64,000 bases of DNA from Zygaena filipendulae (taxonomy: Eukaryota; Arthropoda; Insecta; Lepidoptera; Zygaenidae), in NCBI GenBank assembly GCA_907165275.2, contig OU015652.1:14585001-14649000 (forward strand), read 5' to 3'. The notes under the pieces are model-generated. The model did not search any database. It saw only the letters and a program-made list of their open reading frames with translations, and was not told where the DNA came from. Positions within the stretch are counted from its first letter, which is position 1, and each line of letters starts with the position of its first letter. The translations under genes were made by a program, and so were the position numbers. This document shows positions 52,311-61,769 of this stretch, in pieces.

Positions 52311-52643
52311 AATAGGCTCTTTGACTAATTTTTTTTAGTCCGTCTTGTAGATTAATAAAAAATATTGGACACGTATTTTTTCTTTTTTTACGCAATCAAA
52401 AAATAACAGAGATACATTGAGTTGAAATTTCGCGTGACATCACTAGCACTAACTAGTGCAGTTTGTGTGGCGGCTTGTAGCGGTAAGTGACGTCACGAGC
52501 CCCCACCCTAAACTTTAATGCGCTTTATCTCTGTGTATTTTCATTTATTGGAAAAATAAAAAATACGTATCTAATGATTTTTAATTTTCTAAATGACGGA
52601 CTAATTAAAATTTTGATTTTCAAAAGTTGTCAACATCCCTATT
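52311..52643 (+). mobile_element. CRE-bearing MITE, copy 8
   Basis: AATAGGCTCTTTGACTAATT left end, TAGTCCGTCTTGTAGATTAA, then TTGTCAACATCCCTATT at the right, inversely related to the left end of copy 2. The first CRE is mutated to TGACATCA (near 52435) and the second, TGACGTCA at 52488-52495, is intact. Between them is GTTTGTGTGGCGGCTTGTAG. Confidence 0.8.
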
Positions 52644-53209
52644 AATTGTTTGCGTTTAAAGCGTTAGAATGGAATAAATTATCATCCGTTAAGTATAAAA
52701 TCATATTTATTTTAATGTTACTCAATTTATAAGGCTCTTAAGCGATACTTCAGACAAGTTGAGCCTCCGATCATTTAGACAGAGTGTTTTGCCTGAAGCC
52801 TTCTCTTGCGAGACAGGTCAAATTGTAGATTTATTATGCCAACTTATAATAAATTGTAGTCTTAAGGAGCAAGTGAGAAGAAAATATGGTTTACATATAC
52901 GCTGTCTTTTTCCCTTACCATGACGTGAATAATATAGAGATCGTGTTGTCAGTGAGTGAGATTGTTAAATAGATCAAGTTGAATGTTATTTTCAACACCA
53001 AATTACACGGGTTTATCGCGTTCGCAAGAAACATCCGCCATTAATGCTGGGGGCTGGTGACCGGCGACCGACCCCGAGGGGTTGTTATAGCGGATCTCCA
53101 AGACCTCAACTTACGGGTAATTTGGCAAGCTTACTGTAACTATAAACACGCCTTTTCAGCTATTAGTGGGGCGAATCGCTTTCGTTTTCTTTCTTTAAAT
53201 TTTTTACGG
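52644..53209. other. unassigned DNA
   Basis: No recognised element. 53040-53110 is GC-richer (CCGGCGACCGACCCCGAGGG). Confidence 0.3.
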
Positions 53210-53571
53210 ACTTTCGCATATAATGCATTTAGCCAGTTTCAAGTAAAATTAATAAGATCAATGTATTTTCTATTAAAATGCTTCATTATACGGTGTGAAC
53301 TTGCATATCATGGTACTTATAGTTTTCAAGAAATTTTTCTCAGCTCTTGGAGGAAACCGAAGAAATCAGCTCGAAATGTCATATATCGTCTTTAGCACAT
53401 AACCAATACGCCACCTTATAACACAACAAAATCCATTTTTAACCATTTTTTATCGACATGAAAATAAATAACCGAACCGCCATCTTTGATTCCCGCCAAA
53501 AAATTTCGCGATCTAGAAGACCTGATAGGCACCGGAAGGGAATTCCAAAGCCGTTCAGCTCGAACAGTGAA
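53210..53571 (-). repeat. LINE remnant: ORF2 C-terminus plus 3' UTR
   Basis: On the minus strand from about 53571, an open stretch reads FTVRAERLWNSLPVPIRSSR, the C-terminal 'RLWNSLP' motif of CR1/Jockey-type ORF2. It is followed by diverged 3' UTR down to about 53210. Blocks CTCTTGGAGGAA, GAAGAAATCAG and CATTTAGCCAGTTTCAAG are shared with 59345-59600 in the same order and orientation, so they are two diverged copies of one family. Confidence 0.65.
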
Positions 53572-54296
53572 TGAATAATCATAGAATCATTTACTGTGTG
53601 AGCACTGAGCATGGATGTGTTACACATTGTTAGCTCTGATCACGCCCCATTCGTCCCAAATGGGCCATGGGCGATTCCACCCACCCAAGAGGTACTCAAG
53701 GCCAAGTCCGTGTGTATAGTTTCCTGCTTTACCCACTATTACCCGCGGGTTCAATTCTTGATCTATAACCCGTCGGTTAATTAAGCCGCCCCAAACTTCT
53801 CTGCCGCTGATTTATTTGTTTTTCCATCACAAATCCAATTATTAATTATTTATGTGGAGTCGATCGGTCTCGCAAGTTTGACAAGTCTGAACTTGTTAAG
53901 TTGTGCTTAGCTAGTGCCTACTTACATACCTTTTCGTCTTTAAGTAGTTTCGTTCAATTTATTTCAGCAGAATCGCGAATAAAATGATCAAGGTAAAGGT
54001 TAGCTCTGCGGACTGCGGTTACTCTGATTTTGTTACTCTGGTTACGCGGTTACTCTGGTTGTGTTTGGAGTTACCGCGGGAATTCAGGGATAACCGTTAA
54101 CAAAATTTTAATAAAAGAAATAAAAATTGACTTCCAAAAACAAAAGTGAATTTTAAGTGAGTCGCTTTATCTAAATTAATCAGTAAAGAAATTTAAACAC
54201 TTTATGGTCATGTTTTTACTTGTCACTTTTTTCAAAGTTGACATTTTTGGGAATACTGTGGTAAATATACTTGGGATGGCAGCAAAAGAAGTTTTG
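53572..54296. other. unassigned DNA with short imperfect tandem repeat
   Basis: 54014-54062 repeats GGTTACTCTG about three times with spacers. A Helitron core scrap (GGAGTTACCGCGGGAATTCA) follows at 54067-54095. Nothing else recognised. Confidence 0.4.
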
Positions 54297-54413
54297 GGCA
54301 AGTTAGAGCGTTTGCTCTAACATGCTTTGCAACCGTGGCACGCCTGCCCCGCTTACATGTCCTCTCTAGTTAATTTATTTGCTCTGTGGGTAAAACCGCG
54401 AGGAACAGCTAGT
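54297..54413 (-). repeat. short dispersed repeat (inverse of 32777-32845) and Helitron 3' end
   Basis: GTTAGAGCGTTTGCTCTAAC (as a palindrome on both strands), GCAACCGTGGCACGCCTGCC and CTTACATGTCCTCTCTAG pair with the 32.8-kb copy. 54385-54413 then shows a plus-strand Helitron 3' end: GTGGGTAAAACCGCGAGGAA, CAGCTAG|T. Confidence 0.6.
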
Positions 54414-54796
54414 AGTCAATACGTATACATGGCTAGCTGAATACGTTGCTTTTAATAAAGGAGATTTTTCATTAAATTTGAAAGGTGTAATTATAAAAAC
54501 CAAAAATTAACATTTTGACTATTTATTATTTAACCTTTAAAATATAGCTATATTTATTTAGGTCTCTCGTTAATAAATCAAGCGGTTGATTACACAGGGT
54601 CTCCGTAGAAAATCTCTTAGGCGCAGCCGTATTACAAGTTTTTTGTTGCTGTTAGCTTGAAATATACATAATAATATATACTGAACTGCGGGAAAAAGCT
54701 TGGTTTATAATTCTAATAATTTAGGTGCTAGAATGTTATAACATAATTAGGTACAGAGCAGTAGGTTTCGATACAGAGCTTCTGGAGGGATACTGT

Positions 54797-55082
54797 AATG
54801 GGCATGATGACTAAGTTTTAATTTTTAGTTTGTTTTGTAGATTAATAAAAATGGACACGTATTTTTCCTTTTTACGTACCTAGGTACCTAATCAAAAAAT
54901 AACGGCGATACATTGAGTTGAAATTCCGTGCGACGCCACACCTAGGTACACTTTATATACGTATTTATTTAGTGATGACGTCGTGACCTCCCACTCCTAA
55001 ACTTTAATGCATATTACTCGTATCTAAGTATATTTTAAAAAGTTCGAAAAAGCAAAAAATACGTGTTGTACTTTTTATTATA
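54797..55082 (+). mobile_element. CRE-bearing MITE, copy 9, right end lost
   Basis: AATGGGCATGATGACTAAGT left end, TTTTGTAGATTAATAAAAAT, and degraded CREs (TGCGACGCCA and TGACGTCG). The right part stops where a (GAAA)n LINE tail begins at 55085. Confidence 0.65.
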
Positions 55083-55084
55083 AT

Positions 55085-55300
55085 AGAAAGAAGAAAGAAA
55101 GAAAGAAAATAAATTTATTTGTCAACCAACACATAATATACAACTACAATAAAAAACAATACAAAAATGTTGACAAAATGGTCCCGGCTCAGCATAATGC
55201 TATCTCACACACTTAACAGTGTGAGGCAGCGCTGGTTTTCAGCCTAGTAGGTATATAGTATTTGTATAGAAATTCGGTATAATAATATACGGTAAAATAA
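55085..55300 (-). repeat. LINE-type 3' end with (TTTC)n tail, minus strand
   Basis: GAAAGAAGAAAGAAAGAAAG, then AATAAATTTATTTGTCAACC: read on the minus strand, an AT-rich 3' UTR (CACTGTTAAGTGTGTGAGAT) ends in (TTTC)n. No coding part. Confidence 0.55.
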
Positions 55301-55929
55301 CGATAAGTATTGGGTATAATGAGAGGTCAATGAGTCTTGCATTGTTTCTGTCTCCAGCAATTCTTGGGTTCAATCTACAACGTTACACCATTCTATTTTA
55401 AATATTTGGTAATTATGCAATTTGGTAAATTTTTCGACTATTTTTTTTTATCATAAGCCGCTTCAATTTTAAGTGTGTGTGAGTACACCCCGCTCCCCGT
55501 CCCGTAGAAATATCCGATATTTTCTCGAGTTTCTTTTAGAACATCAAAACATCATAACTCATGGATTATATGAAGAATGTCAGCCTGTACCGACGGAATA
55601 TCACTTATACAACTCCACAGAAAAAAAAAAACAAATTTTCCATTGCTTTTCCAAAAAAGTTACCTGCAAATTGCATAATTACCAAACATTTCTCAGCTGG
55701 AGTAAAAAGGTTTTTCAAGGTTGGTTAACAGAAAATGACATTTTACTAATTCACAATGCCCTATTTACGAATAATAATTCTCCTCATGGACAAAATGTAA
55801 ATTACATTTATTTGCTTCCATGTTTTATTCAAGAGGCAAAACAATGAAATTTGAATTTACAAAACACAAAAGTAAGCTGCTGTTGGAAATGTGTCAGGGA
55901 AGGGTTCATATGGAAAATTTTGAACAAAG
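55301..55929. other. unassigned AT-rich DNA
   Basis: A 124-codon plus-strand frame (55473-55847) has Lys/Asn/Phe-rich AT-driven composition and no motif. I do not call a gene. Confidence 0.3.
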
Positions 55930-56104
55930 AAGATCTATACTATAATAAAAGAGTAGAATGCGCGATTCTGTACATTGAATATTTTTACCTAAAATTGAGA
56001 GGGGTGGTAAAAGAAGAGTAGCCAAAAAAAAATGTTTTTAAAATTCTTTTCTGTCTGTCTGTCTGTTCGCGATAATCTCCAAATCAACTGAACGGATTGT
56101 TTCA
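55930..56104 (+). repeat. Helitron-like 5' half, TAGAATCTGCG subfamily
   Basis: TCTATACTATAATAAAAGAG, GCGATTCTGTACATTGAATA, (GTCT)n and GTTCGCGATAATCTCCAAAT, then an abrupt end at GGATTGTTTC. It parallels the first half of 48030-48331. Confidence 0.65.
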
Positions 56105-56364
56105 GACCTTTCAGGCATTCAAATAATGTGACGATTCTTGCACTAAATTTAGATAACTGGTATCCAACATGTCTGAACGTTATTGTACACTCCATTATTA
56201 ACAAAAATTTGTTACATAATATTTTCGTGTGCGCCCAACTCGTTAATTACAAAATTTTCCTCATTCTTGTGGATATAATCATCTTTGTAGTCATCAGCTG
56301 GGTAGGTATTAAGTATATGTATTTGCTCATTAGGCTACCACAATAAACAAAAAATATAGTTAAA

Positions 56365-56560
56365 CTAGCTGTGCCCCGCGGCTTCACCCGCGTGGGTTTC
56401 AGAATTCCAGCGGGAACTCCAAACTTCTTTCATATTCTCCTTCTCCTCACAATAACAAACACAACAAAAAATAACTAGCGAAATTGGTCCAGCCGTTCAC
56501 GCGTGATGCCGTGACCAAGGGAAATAGGGATTTATTTTTATATGTATAATATAATGTATA
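56365..56560 (-). mobile_element. Helitron-like element
   Basis: CTAGCTGTGCCCCGCGGC, ACCCGCGTGGGTTTCAGAAT, CCAGCGGGAACTCC, a CTCCTTCTCCTCACAATAAC block, GGTCCAGCCGTTCACGCGTG and TTTATATGTATAATATAATG. Confidence 0.65.
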
Positions 56561-56589
56561 TAGAAGATAACGAAGCACATACATATTTA

Positions 56590-56890
56590 CTACCAGCTGA
56601 AACGTGAAACGTTTTTATGTAATAACTTTTTTCCCGACATCCGATTTGAATGAAACAAAGCCTATGTGAAGCTCCAGGCTAAGCTTAATCTACTTGTGAA
56701 AACCGCATGACAATCCGTTCAGCAGATTCGGAGATTATCGTGAACAGACAGACAGACAGATAGATAGAAAATAATTTTAAAAACTCTGTTATCGTGGTTG
56801 GTTACTCTTCTTCTATTGCCTCCTGTCAATATTTGTTAAAAATATTAAATGTACAGAATTTCGGATTCTATTCTTTTATTATAATAAGTA
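56590..56890 (-). mobile_element. Helitron-like element, TAGAATCTGCG subfamily
   Basis: Inverse of 48030-48331: CCAGCTGAAACGTGAAACG, CGACATCCGATTTGAATGAA, ACAAAGCCTATGTGAAGCTC, TGACAATCCGTTCAGCAGAT, (CAGA)n, TCGGATTCTATTCTTTTATT. The CTAG end is decayed to CCAGCTG. Confidence 0.7.
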
Positions 56891-57375
56891 ATAGATATCT
56901 GAAATTTTATAAAAAATACTTTTATTAGCCGAGAATCGAACCTGTAGAATTGAAAAAAAAAACTTGAGCACGTTGGGATGACGTACGAGAGTGGTATGAT
57001 ATGGTGAGTTATGGCTCTGCTGTTATAACAATTTCTTGACGATTGCCGCAGACCACACAAATCATTGTCAATCATCGATTGAATCGTCCATTTCGTTTTC
57101 CTTTGTACTAGTTGCAGTCTGTTTGTTTTATTGTTCTGGAAATATACATTCATAATTGCTTACGTTCTGTTTAGATGAGAACACACGATCCATTCTGAGA
57201 TTAGAGTGAAACTGTTGCATCTGTGCTCCGAGTTCTCTTTCACCGTTTGAAAAAAAATATAGTCGCTGTATTCCTTGCGTGATTGTTTTGGAAACTGCAT
57301 GTTTGATTATTATTTATTGTTAATATTTGATTTGATTTACTTTTTCACTGAGGTAATCTATATTGTACTGCTACA
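56891..57375. other. unassigned DNA with a B-box-like SINE remnant
   Basis: GAGAATCGAACCTGTAG at 56934-56950 is the inverse of a GGTTCGATTCT Pol III B box. No A box at proper spacing was found, so only a decayed SINE head is suggested. Confidence 0.35.
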
Positions 57376-57431
57376 GCTGTATTAGTTCCCGCAAGAATTC
57401 CGAGATAAAGTGCTCCGTGTTCTTTTTTGAC

Positions 57432-57773
57432 GTTGAAAGCTACATGGATGCTATTATGTGTACAGCACACGATTTGGCCGATATTGGGAAGATTATTGAT
57501 GATGAATCTTTAGCCGCTATTATTTTAGGAGGACTTACACACAGATATGAACCACTGATTATGGCGTTGGAAAATAGTAACGTCAAGGTGACTACTGAAT
57601 TAGTCAAGACAAAGTTATTGGGACAGACGTACAAAGTGAATGTAGAATCTGAGTCCGCTCTGCGCACGAAACGTGTGACTACCACGGGTAAGAAGAAACC
57701 TATTGTCTGTTATGACTGCAAAAAACCTGGACATAAGCGGCCTGATTGTCCTCACAAAAATCCAAAGGCATAG
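57432..57773 (+). pseudogene. Ty1/copia gag fragment (UBN2 plus CCHC knuckle)
   Basis: The reading frame encodes the C-terminal half of a copia-type Gag: VESYMDAIMCTAHDLADIGK, then DDESLAAIILGGLTHRYEPL (the UBN2/gag-polypeptide pattern) and TELVKTKLLGQTYK. A basic linker and one CCHC zinc knuckle, CYDCKKPGHKRPDC (CX2CX4HX4C), complete it. The frame stops at 57773. The N-terminus is missing; a Helitron scrap (AGTTCCCGCAAGAATTCCGA) lies directly upstream at 57376-57425. Gag would form the particle and bind RNA; this relic cannot. Confidence 0.85.
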
Positions 57774-57775
57774 AT

Positions 57776-57886
57776 CATCAGTTAACAGCTCCGTATAGTC
57801 CCCAACAAAATGGACTTGCTGAACGAACTAATCGTACAATTGTAGAGAAAACTCGTGCTGATAACGTGTTGAAAATGTTAGAATAA
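57776..57886 (+). pseudogene. Ty1/copia integrase fragment
   Basis: In another frame, directly after the gag stop, lies HQLTAPYSPQQNGLAERTNR, then TIVEKTRA. It contains the QQNG.AER signature with the catalytic glutamate of the integrase core. Protease and most of integrase, normally about 1 kb, are absent between the two fragments, and no RT or LTR is seen. This is a deeply deleted copia copy. The last 20 bp (57866-57885) also take part in an inverted repeat with 57965-57984. Confidence 0.8.
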
Positions 57887-57984
57887 CATGAGAAATATTA
57901 AATAAATAAACAACTTTTGCTAGTTGGAAGAATAGAAGATTTTTTGAACGTCACTTCAATAAAATATTCTAACATTTTCAACAC
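57866..57984. repeat. 20-bp perfect inverted repeat, 79-bp spacer
   Basis: GTGTTGAAAATGTTAGAATA at 57866-57885 is the exact reverse complement of 57965-57984. One arm overlaps the integrase remnant, so either a small inverted duplication or an insertion has occurred at the relic's edge. Confidence 0.8.
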
Positions 57985-58004
57985 TTTTGTGTACCGAACA
58001 GGAA

Positions 58005-58172
58005 ATGGGAGGCGGTCTATGGATCGCGTGGATCGTCGGGACGGACCCATCCCCATTCTAGGTCGGCAATGCTCCGGCATGCCTTCTGGTGTCGCAGATG
58101 TCCATGGGTGGCGGTAATCACTTACCGTCAGGTGTACCACTTGCCCGTTTGCCCCCTATGCAATAAAAAAAG
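58005..58172 (+). repeat. LINE/SINE 3' end remnant with short A tail
   Basis: GGAAATGGGAGGCGGTCTAT, ATGGGTGGCGGTAATCACTT, ACCGTCAGGTGTACCACTTG and GTTTGCCCCCTATGCAATAA, then A7. This 'GGCGGTGATCACTTACCATCAGG' type end is a common lepidopteran retroposon 3' end in my knowledge. No coding part. Confidence 0.6.
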
Positions 58173-58480
58173 CCAGCCAGTCAGCCAAGGTAGGTGGGCT
58201 GCGTTGGCTCATCATCACGAGCGATCAGCTCGCGCGGGTTTTCCCCCCCTCAGGTGGACGGACATGGAGCGGCGCCAGACCGCGAATGTGTTCGTGGTCT
58301 GACGCATCAGCCCGCTCAAACGTCCGAGAGGATACCCGTTGGACGACCTCATCCAGCAGCTCGACTCTCAGGTCCTTCTGGACGGCGACGGCACGCAGCG
58401 CCATGGCTTGTTGTGACTGCAGGCTCGCCGCCCAAGGACCCACGTGGCGGTGCATACCATGCTGGAGCGGCAGCGTAAGT
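58173..58480. other. GC-rich segment of unknown nature
   Basis: About 300 bp much richer in GC than anything nearby, with frames open in several registers (up to 94 codons plus, 76 minus), as GC-rich DNA tends to give. One plus register reads RGYPLDDLIQQLDSQVLLDG between stops. It may be a captured gene fragment or a decayed transposon exon; I cannot assign a family. Confidence 0.35.
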
Positions 58481-58683
58481 AAGTCGGGACCTAATGTGAG
58501 TCATAAAGACCCCTACTTTTGCTGCTTAAGTTCCAAAAATTATTTATGTTTGCCTATTATCGAACATTTCTTTTTTCATTGAAATATGCAGGCATAGAGG
58601 ACTAGCACTTATAAAGGTACATCTTGAATATATTATTGTGGTAATTACTAAATTCAAACGAGTGGAACGCGAAAAATCTAGAC

Positions 58684-59017
58684 AATGGGCATGTTAACGA
58701 ATTTTTATTTTTTAGTCCGTCTTGTAGATTATTAAAAAATATTGGACACGTATTTTTTCTTTTTTTACGTAACCAAAAAATAAACGGCGATATATTGAGT
58801 TGAAATTTCGCGTGACGTCACTATTCTGACAGTTTGTATGGCGGTTTTAGCGGTTAGTGACGTCACGACCCCCTCACCCTAAACTTTACTGCGCTTTATC
58901 TCTGTATATTTTAATTTATTAAAAAAAAACAAAAAGTACGTGTCTATTGTTTTTTTTATTTTCTAACCGACGGACTAATTAGAATTTTGATTTTCAAAAG
59001 TAGTCCACATCCCCATT
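58684..59017 (+). mobile_element. CRE-bearing MITE, copy 10, best preserved
   Basis: Left end AATGGGCATGTTAACGAATT, TAGTCCGTCTTGTAGATTAT, and right end CCGACGGACTAATTAGAATT...AGTCCACATCCCCATT; the termini are inverted relative to one another. Two perfect TGACGTCA palindromes (58813-58820 and 58858-58865) flank a central TGACAGTTTGTATGGCGG, and the CRE pairs are themselves symmetric. Non-coding, about 334 bp. Confidence 0.85.
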
Positions 59018-59344
59018 AAAAGAAAACTGAACCTAAACTTCCACACAAACCTGCTACGAAGTTATTTTTCTTTCTTTAAGCACAAAGATAAACGAAATAA
59101 TTAAAATCTTAAATTGGTATCGCTAATGTTGCATTGGCTTTGTTAATTAAATACCTGTCCCTTGAAGCTTAATTGAATAATATCATGAGAAAGATATTAA
59201 AAAGATTTTTCTTTGTAAATAATAGATAATTATTGTTCAAAGAATGATAATAATTATAACTTTTATGTTGTTTTAACCGAATGTTTGGCCTCTGGCTGCC
59301 TGTACTTATCTGTTTTAATAAGTTAAGTAGTCTTATTCCTTGTT
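59018..59344. other. unassigned AT-rich DNA
   Basis: No recognised element or gene. Confidence 0.3.
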
Positions 59345-59600
59345 TTCATAACGGACTTAAGCATTTAGCCAGTTTCAAGGAAAATAAACGAATACCTACT
59401 AGCATCCTTGAACGGTGTTGCAAACCGTGGTGCTCCAGAATGCAAAAATGTTCTCGATGCTCTTGGAGGAACTGAAGAAATCAGTTCCAGTACCAGTAAG
59501 ACCACGGGCATCAAATCGTGCAATCCACTTTCAACGGTGAAAATTAATAACAGAACCGCCATTTTTTAGTTCCGTTAGAACTCTATGACGCATTAATTAT
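59345..59600 (-). repeat. LINE 3' UTR remnant (second copy of 53210-53571 family)
   Basis: Shares CATTTAGCCAGTTTCAAG, GCTCTTGGAGGAACTGAAG, GAAATCAGTTCC and GAACCGCCATTTT with 53210-53571 in order. The coding RLWNSLP part is not kept here. Confidence 0.6.
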
Positions 59601-59705
59601 TTCGTTCATATTTATTTTGTTATTCTTTAATTGTTTTCATTTGTGTTGTTCTGTATGTGTTCATTTGTGTTGTGTTTCTCCTCTTGCTTAAATAAATCTT
59701 TCTTT
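59601..59705 (+). repeat. probable LINE 3' end leading into the (TCTTA)n array
   Basis: A TTTGTGTTGTTCTG/TTTGTGTTGTG duplication and GCTTAAATAAATCTTTCTTT precede the array. AATAAA followed by a pyrimidine-rich simple tail parallels the ends at 12740-12802 and 17215-17321. Confidence 0.45.
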
Positions 59706-60410
59706 TCTTATCTTATCTTATCTTATCTTATCTTATCTTATCTTATCTTATCTTATCTTATCTTATCTTATCTTATCTTATCTTATCTTATCTTATCTTA
59801 TCTTATCTTATCTTATCTTATCTTATCTTATCTTATCTTATCTTATCTTATCTTATCTTATCTTATCTTATCTTATCTTATCTTATCTTATCTTATCTTA
59901 TCTTATCTTATCTTATCTTATCTTATCTTATCTTATCTTATCTTATCTTATCTTATCTTATCTTATCTTATCTTATCTTATCTTATCTTATCTTATCTTA
60001 TCTTATCTTATCTTATCTTATCTTATCTTATCTTATCTTATCTTATCTTATCTTATCTTATCTTATCTTATCTTATCTTATCTTATCTTATCTTATCTTA
60101 TCTTATCTTATCTTATCTTATCTTATCTTATCTTATCTTATCTTATCTTATCTTATCTTATCTTATCTTATCTTATCTTATCTTATCTTATCTTATCTTA
60201 TCTTATCTTATCTTATCTTATCTTATCTTATCTTATCTTATCTTATCTTATCTTATCTTATCTTATCTTATCTTATCTTATCTTATCTTATCTTATCTTA
60301 TCTTATCTTATCTTATCTTATCTTATCTTATCTTATCTTATCTTATCTTATCTTATCTTATCTTATCTTATCTTATCTTATCTTATCTTATCTTATCTTA
60401 TCTTATCTTA
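59706..60410. repeat. perfect (TCTTA)n array, 141 units
   Basis: The pentamer TCTTA repeats 141 times with no interruption (705 bp), followed by one variant unit TCATA and TC. It lies between a LINE-like 3' end on the left and a complete LINE on the right. The unit differs from the insect telomere repeat TTAGG. It yields an artefactual Ser-Tyr-Leu-Ile repeat frame. Confidence 0.95.
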
Positions 60411-60673
60411 TCATATCAAAGATAAATAAAAATGCTTGAGTGTCGTGGAACACTCTGATAGAACGAACTTTTTGCACCTCGTAGTTTCCGAGAAAGGAAA
60501 ATCAATAAGCAACCAATAATTATCGTTCTAAAAACCATTAACCAATAAGAGCGCACCTATAGCGCCGTGACGGAAAATTTCTTTCACGCATCTAATCCTA
60601 GCCCCCATCCGTTCCGTGAGGTAAAGAACTGTGAGACATATTAAGAAAGAGGGATGGAAAGTCGCAAAGAAAT

Positions 60674-61759
60674 ATGAATGATATTATTACTCTTCTAAAA
60701 GAAACGGACCCTGAAGAGGTTCCGATATTTGTTGCGAAAGATCTTCATCGACTACCCCCCGTTACGTTCGATCATATAGATGCGAGCAGACTTTTAAAGG
60801 ACTTATTAATTTTACAAAATGATGTCAAGACTATAAAAGAAAATTATGCTCCGAAGGAACAATTGCAAGAATTAAAAAATGAATTATTAGTAAATAATAC
60901 GCATAAAATATGTACTGCTAGTAATGAAAATGACGGTACCTACAGCCAGATAAATAACGCTCAATGTAACATAAATACTAAGCGGGGAGCTTGTTTACTG
61001 GATAGTTATTATTTGGATAGCGGCCCGATGGGCCTACCGCATTTTGTTGAAAAAACCTCTCATGCGCATGAGCAGTCAATGAATGCAACCGATGCCAAGG
61101 ATACTACCATCTCACCTGCTCGCGCACGGAGCTTACGTGTGGAGGCCAGTTCATCGGTTTCGTCCCAAACTGGCTACGCAGTAGGCAGGTCGAGCACGAG
61201 TTGTGTTGGGACGCAGCCGCAGTTAATGCAGGAGGGCTTCATAGCGAGTGCAAGCGCACTGCATAATATGCCGCTCGGATCCGAGTCGTGTAAGTTACAA
61301 TTCTTGGCCGAAACGCGACCTGGTAATGAGAATGAAGGTGGAAAACCACAACCAGAACAATGGACTGTGGTAGAAAAGAAGAAACGAAAGAGTCGTTTAA
61401 CAGGATTGATGGGAAAAGCAATAACAGAGTCGAATGTTAAATTTAAAGCGGCTGAGATCAAAGTACCGTTATTTGTTACAAATGTCGACCGCCAGGTGAC
61501 GATGGCTGATATAACGGAGTACATTTATGCTAGGACGAATGTAACTGTTATAATTAAGTCAATACACATGAAGCAGAAAAAAGATTATAGTGCTTATAAA
61601 ATTCTAGTACCTAGACATAAACTAGACATATTCTTAGATGACAGCCTGTGGCCTGAAGGGGTGTCATTTCGTAAATTTATTTATTTTAAAAATGCGAGAT
61701 CCGACACTGATGAAAGGAGTAGCGCTGCGAAAAGCAGAGTATCTTTAAATAGTAATTAA
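60674..61759 (+). CDS. LINE ORF1 protein (RNA-binding/chaperone type)
   Basis: 361 aa. In LINEs the ORF1 protein packages element RNA into a ribonucleoprotein. Residues 39-73 (LLKDLLILQNDVKTIKENYA...LQELKNELL) have the heptad pattern of a coiled coil. A low-complexity Ser/Thr-rich middle follows (about 80-225). A basic patch EKKKRKSR (235-241) precedes a compact C-terminal domain (265-340: PLFVTNVDRQVTMADITEYI ... DYSAYKILVPRHKLDIFLDD ... WPEGVSFRKF) with the strand/helix spacing of an RRM-like fold. No zinc knuckles are present. The start is the first Met of the frame. The stop lies 10 bp before ORF2. The domain call is by pattern and not by search. Confidence 0.8.
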   Translation: MNDIITLLKETDPEEVPIFVAKDLHRLPPVTFDHIDASRLLKDLLILQNDVKTIKENYAPKEQLQELKNELLVNNTHKICTASNENDGTYSQINNAQCNINTKRGACLLDSYYLDSGPMGLPHFVEKTSHAHEQSMNATDAKDTTISPARARSLRVEASSSVSSQTGYAVGRSSTSCVGTQPQLMQEGFIASASALHNMPLGSESCKLQFLAETRPGNENEGGKPQPEQWTVVEKKKRKSRLTGLMGKAITESNVKFKAAEIKVPLFVTNVDRQVTMADITEYIYARTNVTVIIKSIHMKQKKDYSAYKILVPRHKLDIFLDDSLWPEGVSFRKFIYFKNARSDTDERSSAAKSRVSLNSN

Positions 61760-61769
61760 ACGTTGTAAT

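Noticed and set aside
55473..55847. 124-codon plus-strand protein
   Set aside because: Lys/Asn/Phe-rich, AT-driven composition, no motif, A-run inside the frame.
57363..57431. Start of the Gag frame at 57363
   Set aside because: 57376-57425 is Helitron-like DNA, so the upstream codons are not Gag; only sequence from about 57432 fits the family.
59706..60410. Telomeric or interstitial telomere repeat
   Set aside because: The unit is TCTTA, not the insect TTAGG/CCTAA.
59631..60425. 264-codon open frame of repeated Ser-Tyr-Leu-Ile
   Set aside because: Translation of the (TCTTA)n array.
61174..61524. 116-codon minus-strand frame
   Set aside because: Shadow of LINE ORF1, which has coherent domain structure on the plus strand.
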